Assembly: GCF_033807575.1 (NCBI RefSeq)
Contig: NC_084707.1
Location: 9,286,550 to 9,350,549 of the forward strand
Direction: 5' to 3'
DNA length: 64,000 nt
Source: Cydia pomonella
Lineage: Eukaryota > Arthropoda > Insecta > Lepidoptera > Tortricidae
Part shown: one piece after another, positions 1 to 8,500 of the stretch
Position numbering within the stretch: the stretch's first letter is position 1
How the letters are laid out: each line of letters opens with the position of its first letter
Translations under genes and position numbers: made by a program
The notes under the pieces: model-generated
What the model saw: the letters and a program-made list of their open reading frames with translations, nothing else
What the model was told of the DNA's origin: nothing
The model's database searches: none

Positions 1-61
1 TTTAAGTAGTTCATACAATAAAAAAAAAAAACAAAGTCATAAAGTTTACTTTTCACTATAG

Positions 62-219
62 AAACCAGCATCGTGATAGCGTCGAACACGAATCTAAGTA
101 AGATGACAGCTCTCCTGATATCAGCGGGGTTGTGGCCGCCACCGCAGGAGCAAGTGTGGAACGACACTCTCAGCTGGCAGCCGGTGCCGTACAAATACCC
201 ACCGAGGGATAAGGACTTT
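62..219 (+). CDS. Acid phosphatase-like exon A
   Basis: Acceptor CTATAG ends at 61; donor GTAAGT starts at 220. The exon enters with two bases of a split codon and ends in phase 0. It carries the segment that should hold the third active-site arginine (ASNTNLSKMTA in place of the family's DxDRT...MSA), followed by GLWPPPQEQVWND and WQPVPYKYPP. Upstream exons are outside the window. Confidence 0.9.
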
Positions 220-3200
220 GTAAGTAGAAGCTAATCTTAGTCAATTTTACAGTATTTGTTAGTTTCATCTAGGTTTTCGATGCCTTTAGATCGAGGCTAC
301 ATATATCCTTGCCATGTTTTGATCAGGCAACCTTAAGCTATCATGATATAAATTTTATAACCTATTTTTTTGTATATAAACAGGCAGGAAAAAGATGGAT
401 GAAATTTGTTTAATTTATTGCCACCTTCAGCGCTGGCCTAAGTCTTGCCAGGAAATCAAGAGACAAACTTACGGTTTTAAGTTATTTCGGTATTTTAATC
501 TCTTTCGACGGCATTTTTTTTGGGAAAAAGAATAGTTGTCAAAAAATGCTTATTTAAAGTCGAATTAAACGCATCCTTATCAGGATATCGACAGGCGACT
601 TAGAGACACTTGTACTCATTGAAACATTGTCTTATATTACTACATGTCTCGTTGGAAAGAAGGATAGGTAGGTGAAGGACATTATAAGGCGGTCTCCTAG
701 GTTAATAATAATATAAGTACAGATGTATGGAGAAGTTATGAATGAACACTTATCTTTGCAGCTTACTGTACGAGTACATTCGTAAAAATTAACCAGATCG
801 CACACCTCGCGTTATTTTTCATCTACTTAAGCTCATTTTTGATTATGCATCGTTAGATGTAATAAAACATCAATATGTAACAATGAATTCTACCAGTCAG
901 GTAATTAATTGTAACGGTTCCCACTTTTTTTCCACAGCTACTCTACGAAGAGAACTGTCCGAGATACACACAAGAAAAGGAGAGAATTTTAGACGCATAC
1001 ATAAAAGAGGGCTTGTTGCTGCCTTACAAAGACCTTTTCTACAAGATCGCGCAGATGACGAATATCAACTACAGCACGCCGCAAGACGCTTACTATTTAA
1101 ACAATTTGTTCCTAATACAGGTAAATAATTCAGAATGATTATGTTTTAATGCCACGCCAATTAAAATTAATTCGTCTTGTCTACGACAATGCAAAGCTCG
1201 ATACTTTAACAGCTATATGAAAGCTGGCGTGAATAAGTACACCGATAAGTGCTAGAAAGTGTGTAGGTACGTCAAAATCCTTATACATATACTGGGGTGG
1301 ACAGGTTTAAGGGCAGTGGTTTAATATAGCAGAAACTGGCTTAATGATACATGTTCCGTTTAGTAATTTAATTCAGACGTTGCGTTGCCTATCCCCTATC
1401 TCTTTGTCGATTGTCAAGAATCCCATTTGCATCTTTACGTTTGTTACGTACTTTACAATGGTGGTTAACCCTTTGAACGCTAAAGCGTTGGGCTAAGAGT
1501 TATGACGTAAACGCCATAAACAAAAACGTCACACGCCAAGGTCACGGGTGCAAGCGAGCTAATGTAAATCTTACTTGAAAGTGTGGGGGTTACTTTGACA
1601 GCTAACTTAGTGGGTCCTTTAGGTGTTCTTGGCGTTCAAAGAGTTAATATGGCTTGTTTAAGAATAACACATGCTAAATAGTTGGCATAGAACAGAATCT
1701 ACTGTATTTATAAGAATACATATTATACACAAGTAATAATAACAAGGGAAGACACTGTAATTGTAACGGACGTTATTCTTATTTCCAGGACGATATCAAA
1801 GTAGCGAACCCAAAATGGGCAAAACATGTGAAAAGAAAATTGATCGCAGCCGCGCATGTGGAGTACCAGATGATGTTTCACGACAATTTGTTGAAGAAAC
1901 TCAGTGGTGGTAAGTTAAAACACGCTTAGTTTACGGGGACATTAGTCGAACTTAACGCTGGTCAGTTCGACTAATAACTCTTGCAGTAGAATAAGAGATA
2001 GGTACCTCCTGTACCCTTACACTATTACGCTATGTACGTATTACGATATGAACATACATACAATGTATACTGCTGTTTTATATACCTATATAAACCGATT
2101 ACTGCTGAAACATTTTCACCGGTTTATTCTATTACGCGATGAATGAAATACAATGTGTTTGTACACGTATAGTGTTTGGACTCGTGTACTTGTGAAGTGT
2201 TTTAACTAAGGGTATCATTTTGATGTCAACTTTTAGCTGATATCCTGTACTATCATATAACAATTAAAAAAGTACAGGTCAACGACATTGTTTTCGAAAA
2301 AAAAAGTTAATCTGTAACAAAGAAGGAAAATTTTGAAAAAAAAAAATATCTTTGTTATTATAATTCTCGAGTAATTGTCGAAAATTCTCTCCGACATTTA
2401 GGCTTCAAATTTATGCCCTAATTCATTAGCTATCGAATGTTTTTTTTGTGCGATAGGTAAATGGACAGATAATGGTACATTAACCAAGTGCAGTAGTGTT
2501 TGGCACCATAAAACTTTGAAAGGGTGCATTTTTTAAATGGTTGAGAAAAAACATAGGTATTGGGGGGGGGCGATTTGTCGATAAAATTCATCGTACTATA
2601 CGTGATTAACGGCTCCATTATACGTGGACAAACACATTGTATGACCAAAATAGTTTTTCTCCTAGTAAAGTACGTAAAACTTCTTTTTACGTAATCGTAT
2701 TTTTTTTTGCGTAAACGTCCGGATACCGCTTTATTACAATTTGATTTATTTTTTATAATTTCAGGGGCACTCCTTCAACAAATAATAAAGGAGGCGTCAA
2801 ACTCCAGTTGGCGTGTGATAGTGCGAACAGGCACCCCGGTAAACGTGGCCGCCCTGCTGGCCGCTTGCGTGGCAGCACCTCCCCGTATGCCCGATCCGGG
2901 CGCGGCGCTGCTTTTCGAATTACACGAAAAGTTACCACAACCGAACGAAAAGAATACGCTGACGTATGAACAGCGCTTTGGTTTTAAGGTTAGATTTTTT
3001 GGTACATTTATGGTCTAGACATTAATAGGCACCCCTGTAAACATGGCCACTGTGCTGGCCGCTTGCGTAGCAGCACCTCCCCGCATGCACGATTCAGGCG
3101 CGCCGCTGCTTTTCAAATTACACGAAAATCTACCGCAACCGAGCGAAAAGACTACATTGATGTATGAGCAGCGGTTTGGTTTTAAGGTAAGATTTTGCCA

Positions 3201-4426
3201 CATTTAGTGTATGCATGTGTCTAATAGTGGCGTGTAGTGGTAAACACGTATCCCAGTAACTAAACCTTGTCTTTGTGTATAAAATAAAAATTGTAAATTC
3301 GATTTCCCGAATTTCTCTGACAAATCCGTCATTTTAATACAAAATTGGTACCGCGAGATGCAAAGTTGCGTAGATATATTATAAATGAATTCATTCATAA
3401 AGTGGCTATGCACTTTTGCGGCTAGGTGTACAAAGCAGCAGCAGTCAATTGGCAAAACGAATCTACTAACTTAGATGAGTCAGACCCAAAGAGTAAAGTA
3501 AGTATTCAGACCCGATTACGCCGCCTCCAAATTCAAAAAAATACCACAATTAAACAACAAGGATGTCGTTACACTCTTGTCGTATCAGCGGTTCGGTGTC
3601 AAGGTTTGTTTCTGGCTATATGGATTAATTAGAATACTCGTTATTAGATATTGTACAAAGTAGGTGTACCCAAATGTGTGTCCTCTAATGTGTGTCAGTC
3701 ATTATCTCCGTCGACGTTGTTTTCCTAGTTGTTTCAATTCGAAGACAGGTTTTAAACTCGATATGTTATCATTGTTCATTATTCCGCGAATGATAATGTT
3801 AAACAGGCCAATTCTAGTTTTAGTTATCTGTTTCCAATATGATACTGATCTGTCAGTGTCAAAAGTGACATTTATTCAACCAAAAACATCACGTTTTACA
3901 CTGACAGATCAGTATCATATTGGAAACAGATAACTAAAACTAGAATTGGCCTGTAATCATTAAACAAGCTCAGATCGCAAAGACACATTATATTTCGAGG
4001 GTAAGATTTTGATAAAATGATTAACGGCCTTATAATTGTATTACTTTATCCGCTGTGTCCTCGGTTCTGCAAATCTCGCAAGGGACTGTGTTGCAGATTA
4101 AGCAAGCTTTATCTCTAGAGCTCAGTCTTTATAAAATTCCAAGATTTAAAACGATTCAAAATCAGCTCAGAAGTTCAGCTGTGTCAACGTTACTGACAAA
4201 CAGACAGGCAGAGTCAGGTACTTTTGCATGTATAAAAATAGTATGGATTATATTTTTTTTATATTTTATTTGCCAGATTTACTACTGGGACGACGATTCG
4301 GCCGAGCCTCGCCTGATGGAGGTTCCTGGCTGCAACGCTTTCTGCCCCCTAGAGACATTCAAAGAACTCACCGCACTAATGGTGCCGGTCGACTTTACCA
4401 AGGAATGCGAAATGATCGCCACTTGA
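62..4426 (+). CDS. Histidine acid phosphatase-family protein, 3' part of gene (5 exons), predicted catalytically inactive
   Basis: Coding exons: 62-219, 938-1120, 1789-1909, 2765-2988 and 4277-4426 (TGA stop at 4424-4426). All junctions are GT-AG and the phases join without a frameshift, giving about 277 residues. Family members are about 370-400 residues, so the signal peptide and the RHGxRxP active-site loop lie left of the window. Recognisable family blocks are the LWPPPQEQVWND...WQPVP stretch, CPRY, LLPYKDLFYKIA, and the cysteine-bearing C-terminus with PGCNAFCPLETFKEL. Active members hydrolyse phosphomonoesters in lysosomes or secretions. Here the conserved DxDRT-x-MSA segment reads NTNLSKMTA, so the phosphate-binding arginine is gone. 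The SAHDTT segment reads TGTPVNV, so the catalytic His-Asp pair is gone. The frame is nevertheless intact, which suggests a maintained non-enzymatic paralogue. Poly(A) signals follow at 4513 and 4692. The family call is firm; inactivity is inferred from motif alignment. Confidence 0.9.
220..937 (+). other. Intron of acid phosphatase-like gene
   Basis: 718 bases, AT-rich, between exons A and B. I see no conserved coding segment and no clear repeat in it. Confidence 0.7.
938..1120 (+). CDS. Acid phosphatase-like exon B
   Basis: Acceptor TTTTCCACAG, donor GTAAAT; phase 0 to phase 0, 61 codons. It starts LLYEENCPRY and contains LLLPYKDLFYKIAQMTNINY, matching the central helical domain of histidine acid phosphatases, including the conserved CPRY cysteine. 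Confidence 0.9.
1121..1788 (+). other. Intron of acid phosphatase-like gene
   Basis: 668 bases between exons B and C. It contains AACCCTTTGAACGCTAAAGCG near 1468 and its near inverse TTGGCGTTCAAAGAGTTAA near 1630, the two ends of a probable MITE of about 180 bases. No coding signal is seen. Confidence 0.55.
1789..1909 (+). CDS. Acid phosphatase-like exon C
   Basis: Acceptor TTATTTCCAG, donor GTAAGT; enters in phase 0 and ends in phase 1, with 40 codons plus one base. The translation begins DDIKVANPKWAKHVKRKL and ends in LLKKLSGG. The final glycine codon is split and completed by the next exon, which matches the family's short GG-containing turn before the last catalytic block. Confidence 0.88.
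2187..2450 (+). repeat. Dispersed repeat, copy 1 (pair with 59183-59440)
   Basis: It contains GTTTTAACTAAGG, GATGTCAACTTTTAGCTGAT and CAAATTTATGCCCTAATTCA, in the same order and spacing as at 59183-59440, where they lead into a Helitron-like element. It is therefore probably a fragment of that element inside the phosphatase intron. Confidence 0.7.
2765..2988 (+). CDS. Acid phosphatase-like exon D (former HD active-site exon)
   Basis: Acceptor ATAATTTCAG, donor GTTAGA; phase 1 to phase 0. The translation contains GALLQQIIKEA, then VRTGTPVNVAALLAACVAAP and ALLFELHEKLP, ending QRFGFK. In active relatives the TGTP position is AHD-T or GHD-T, supplying the catalytic His and Asp; both are missing here. 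The second half of this exon was duplicated downstream (3019-3186) and an older diverged copy lies at 3511-3602. Confidence 0.9.
3019..3205 (+). pseudogene. Tandem copy of acid phosphatase exon D (second half)
   Basis: Bases from about 3027 repeat those from 2829, 198 bases earlier, through the exon end and into the intron (GTAAGATTTTGCCACATTT against GTTAGATTTTTTGGTACATTT). The copy keeps an open frame: IGTPVNMATVLAACVAAPPR, then PLLFKLHENLP, then QRFGFK and a GTAAGA donor. An AG at 3017-3018 would even give a phase-0 entry after exon D. The intervening intron would be only 30 bases, however, too short for normal splicing, so this is probably not used. Confidence 0.8.
3511..3602 (+). pseudogene. 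Older diverged copy of acid phosphatase exon D end
   Basis: The frame reads PDYAASKFKKIPQLNNK, then SYQRFGVK, directly followed by a GTTTGT donor-like site. It aligns with exon D residues from DPGAALLFELHEKLPQ to QRFGFK. The match is weak but collinear, and it ends at the same splice boundary. It has no in-phase acceptor, so I read it as a relic. Confidence 0.55.
3803..3954. repeat. Foldback element with 57-bp perfect arms
   Basis: Arm 3803-3859 (starting ACAGGCCAATTCTAG) is the exact reverse complement of arm 3898-3954, with a 38-base loop. Such a perfect hairpin indicates a recent MITE insertion or a stable hairpin in the phosphatase pre-mRNA, between exons D and E. Confidence 0.85.
4277..4426 (+). 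CDS. Acid phosphatase-like terminal exon E
   Basis: Acceptor TTATTTGCCAG; starts in phase 0 with IYYWDDDSAEPRL and runs to TGA at 4424-4426. It carries two conserved cysteines in PGCNAFCPLETFKEL and a third in TKECE, the usual disulfide pattern at the C-terminus of the family. No transmembrane tail follows, so the product is probably soluble or secreted rather than the membrane-anchored lysosomal form. Confidence 0.92.
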   Translation: MYYWDDDSAEPRLMEVPGCNAFCPLETFKELTALMVPVDFTKECEMIAT

Positions 4427-4512
4427 TATGTATAGTGAATAATGTAGTGTATAGTGTGACGAAGTGCATAAGGCTGTGTTGTGTATTTAGTATTAGGCTT
4501 TACAGCTCAGGT

Positions 4513-4518
4513 AATAAA
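4513..4518 (+). terminator. Poly(A) signal of acid phosphatase-like gene
   Basis: An AATAAA lies 87 bases after the stop codon. A second AATAAA at 4692-4697 could give a longer 3' UTR. The cleavage site cannot be fixed from sequence alone. Confidence 0.55.
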
Positions 4519-5162
4519 GCACATACTTGTATTGAGTTTTCATTTGGGTTAATTAAACCAGATAGTCAGCGGCAGTTATTGTTAGAAAGTGAACTTCACA
4601 AGACATTTTTACCAAGACAGTATGATTTGTGTTAATTTACATTTTAAAATTATATTGGGCCACTTCTTCTGGTAATAACAATTATATATATAATAAATTG
4701 GATTGGAAAATAGTTATTTGTTTTACAAGGGGGCAAAGTTGTTGTTTAACCGCTCATGCTAACATTGATACCCGAGCGGGCGAAAGATTCCAAAATTGAA
4801 CCACGAGCCTAGTGAGTAGTTCTAGAAATGTATGTAATAAAAAATATCATTTAAAAACATTATTTAAAAGTCAATCAGATAACATGAGGAAACAATTCAA
4901 AATTTGAATCTGAGTACTTTGCCCCACATGTGGATAAAATACGACTTTCTCATTAGTTTTTCAACAATCAAGAGGGCCTTCACCAGTTGGTGTGGTAAAA
5001 AAAAACTATAATACATAGATAGTAAAAGAGGCTGCCTGAGAATTTGTTAAGCGGGTGAGGTGATAAAAAAGATTTGCGCACCCTCAAGGATAAAAAGATA
5101 GGTTTAAATAATTTTGAACCCCTGGCCCGCTTAGCTATTTCTACTGCTGACTACCATAAACT

Positions 5163-5168
5163 TTTATT
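5163..5168 (-). terminator. Possible intronic poly(A) signal after Zir exon 29
   Basis: AATAAA on the minus strand (TTTATT at 5163-5168), overlapping the first in-frame stop if the intron after exon 29 is retained. It could end a short transcript that lacks the DHR-2 catalytic part. Inference only. Confidence 0.3.
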
Positions 5169-5402
5169 ATAATAAGCTGCAACGAAACTCAGCAAAAACG
5201 GGCAAGGTCAGGCGGGGTAAGAGATAGAGATACGGTACGGAGATATGGTATATTTTCGTCGAGGGAAGAGAAACAGGGATTCCCTGTTCATGTGTCATGT
5301 GTGTGTTTTTGTCGCCGGATCTAACCGAACTTTGAAGAGGAAGATACATTATTTTCCTCTTTCTTCTAATGTCTTCGTGGTATATTAACTTCTGCCACTT
5401 AC

Positions 5403-5544
5403 CTTCATCTATTTTGAGCCCGGTCTCGTCCTTGGGGATATTCATGGAGATCTCGGCGAAGGCGTCAGCGCCCCACTCGAGGTTCCCCCGCAGCTTCAGG
5501 TATTCGGCTATCAGTGCTGCGATGTGCAGTTGGCAGCACATAGC
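5403..5544 (-). CDS. Zir: Zir exon 29 (start of DHR-2, last exon in window)
   Basis: Phase 0 to 1, donor GTAAGT. Contains AMCCQLHIAALIAEYLKLRG then PKDETGLKIDEG, the first helix of DHR-2 and the loop after it. No further DHR-2 exon is found at 1-5402. If the intron is retained, the frame continues to a TAA at 5167-5169 that overlaps an AATAAA. Confidence 0.93.
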
Positions 5545-8500
5545 CTAAAAAAATGGTTATGTTACGTAGAATAAAATAGGAGTCATGAAAAATTTAAGAA
5601 ACGACAGAAAAATGAGATTGTAGTTTCATTTGTGAAGTGTGGACAACAATTACCTAGTCGCACTTATTTGAAATATAATTTGTTTTGTCGATATATTCTT
5701 TTCGATGGTTTCAAATTTAAACCACCATCAGACTAACCAAACTTAAGCTATCTGCATAATATTCAAATACATTTACAATTCGTATTGTGCATTACATAGG
5801 ATCAGTATAACTTGAGTGTACAGTCGCCACCAGATCTGCTGTGTGTGTTTAGTGTTCCTGCCGGCGAGTAACGTTGCCAGAGTTCAACGAGAGTGCGGAG
5901 TGTTAGGGTCGGCAACGCACATGTAGCACCTATGGCACCGCAGGCGTCCATAGGCTACGGAGCCTGCTTACCATCAGGCGGGCCGTATGCTTGTTTGCCA
6001 CCGGGGTAGTATAAATAAAATATCGGAGCGCCCAAGGTATTCACTAATATCTGAACACAGTTTGTTTTATCAAAACTTAGCCGCTTTGATTTAACTGTGT
6101 AGAGAAAACACTTGCCTCATCATGGTCGCCCTGCCTTGCGTTGTGCTCCGCCAGAGTGGCCAACCACGCGTGTCGCAAGCGCGGCGTCGCGCGGCAAGAC
6201 GCTGCAAGCGCGTGCTGTAGCTCTGCTAAATGCACACTGCCCGCTCCTACATAGAAAAACTTATATTAGAGTCTGTCCAAGTTAACTCTGCACAGACTTG
6301 GCAAGCGACTGAATATCAATATGACATTTACTCACTGTAAAAAGTGTGCTGAAACTTTATCACTGCCCAGTCGCTAGTTGGTTCTGACATTCTAGTATAC
6401 TAATTGATAATCGTAGTCTGCGTTCAACATGCACGAAAATAAAAGTAGATCAACCAAGACAAAGGGCGCTAGAGCAAACGTTCTTGCCGACTCAGTATAA
6501 CTTATACCAAGTACCATCAGCCGTAAAAGTGCATGGCGACTTTATCAATGCATTCATTCGTAATTTCTCCATGCAATTTCGTAGCTTACTATACGTATAA
6601 TATAAGGTGCAGGCACGGCAGTGCCCGGGGGCACCAAGTAGAGCAAAAACTATTAATAGCACTGCCGTATGATCCTTTTTTCGATTCAGTTCATTTTTGA
6701 CTACCATTTAGCTTCATCGTGCATCGAGGATAAGCCTATAGCTACACGCCTAAATTTTCAAAAGGCATATCTTAAAAATGACGAATCGATGGAGATCTCA
6801 GCGAAGACGTCAACGCGAGGTTCCCACGCCGCTTCAGGTAATCGGCTTTAAGATATTTTGCAAGTTCTGGAAGATGACACGAATGAAAGGACCAAACTAA
6901 TTACATTCGAGCAGCTACAAAAGGATTATATAATCAAATTACCCGCCGCGCCTCCACTGCCGCCGACGCCTGCGAGTCTGGCCCGCGCCCCCACCACGGT
7001 GCGCACGCGGCGCATCAACTCCGCCACCTCCGTTGACAACCCTGTGAGATTACAATTTTATAGTCTAACCCCTTTATTCATAAAACAATACAATACAAAT
7101 ACTCTTTATTGCACACCTCAATACAGAAAAAGTACAAATAATACAACACATACAGAAGAGGTAAACAACAGGCGGTCTTAAAACTTTACGAGCTTGAATC
7201 AGTTAAATCATGTTTTGTCCCTTTCTTACGATTACACAAGTCCAAATGACAGATAAAGACAAAACGACTCATTGCTAATTCTAGCTTGTAATGCGTTTAT
7301 GAATAACGCCATTACTATATATATGACACTCCTCCATATAGTATACTTCGCGAAGAGAATGAGTGAGGTCACCGTGAGCAACTTTTTACTGAAGAGTATC
7401 TTTTCAAAAGGACTTATTTCTCAATGAAAGCCATGCAAAAATAAGCCCTTTGAAAAGACATTCCTCAACTACTATGGGGCCAACCTAGAAATAGCGAAAA
7501 AAAATTGAATGATCATTTTGGCTGAAAAGATGTCTAAGATGGTTTTTTTGGGCGAGCCTCACTCACACTTGACCTTTAGATACAAGACGTAACAATAACA
7601 TTGGCGAATGTTATCAAATTTACCAATGCTTTATTGCTGTGGCATAAAATATTGAATAACCCAAGACATAATTTAATTTGATCCTTCGAATCAAATTTTA
7701 TAAAACAGATTAATGAGCAATCTAAACCATGACTATATAATGCACAGCATAATCGAAACATACCTGTGCCCTTCATCGCCTTGTCGCCGGTGGCGAAACA
7801 ATTTATCACAGAAAGAGATTCTTGAAAACGTTTGCAGTTGAGAGCCGTTGATGTGTCGAGTAGTTTCGAGACTGATATGATAACCTACGAAATAAATAAT
7901 AGAGAAACTTATATAAGTTATAGAAATATACCTAGGCTTACTAGACATCGAAAGAAAAAAGCGTGTTTATCAATATAATTTAATTACATATATACAAAGT
8001 TGTGTTTTTTGTAACCGATAAATCGAATAGAATTTCTAAGATAATGTTAACGTACTTGTAACTCTATGAAAAGGTAGCAACTGAACAAAGATCTCGTAGA
8101 ATTTCGGTAGCCCAGTAAAATAAGAGAACTGCTAAAATACCGTTAGCGCTTGGCATTGTCCAATGCACTGATCGATTTACCGCGTTTTGGTGAGGTCATT
8201 GGTCTACAATCACAGTTGACGACGAAAACCGAAACACTATATTATAGACAGATAAATCTTAATTATTGCGAAAACTAGGTACGTTGTAAGGTATATGCTG
8301 CTATTAAGTGATGTCGTGTATTATGTAATTTATGTACATACGTACTGTATATTTTCAGTTAAGTGTTTATGAATGTTACACTGTAGTTAATTATTTTGCC
8401 TTTGGTGTATATTATATATTTTCAATGACTTAGATATTTAATAAATAAAAAGACGATATTTCTAAGTGCAACAAATTTGCCGATTTATCATGTAGGTCAT

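Larger units (their letters stand above)
4427..5402. other. Phosphatase 3' UTR and space to the Zir exons
   Basis: It holds the phosphatase 3' UTR (to about 4520 or 4720). The remaining sequence is AT-rich with no coding match on either strand. In particular, no DHR-2 exon of Zir is present here. The minus-strand frame open from Zir exon 29 down to 5167 is described separately. Confidence 0.6.

Noticed and set aside
4228..4635. 135-codon plus-strand frame over the last phosphatase exon
   Set aside because: It is in another frame than the conserved PGCNAFCPLE sequence and continues into the 3' UTR.
6858..7181. Plus-strand 107-codon frame with a proline-rich stretch, looking like an exon of an unknown gene
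   Set aside because: The minus strand of 6943-7041 encodes a conserved DOCK-D block with fitting splice sites and phases (Zir exon 27), so the plus frame is an antisense shadow.
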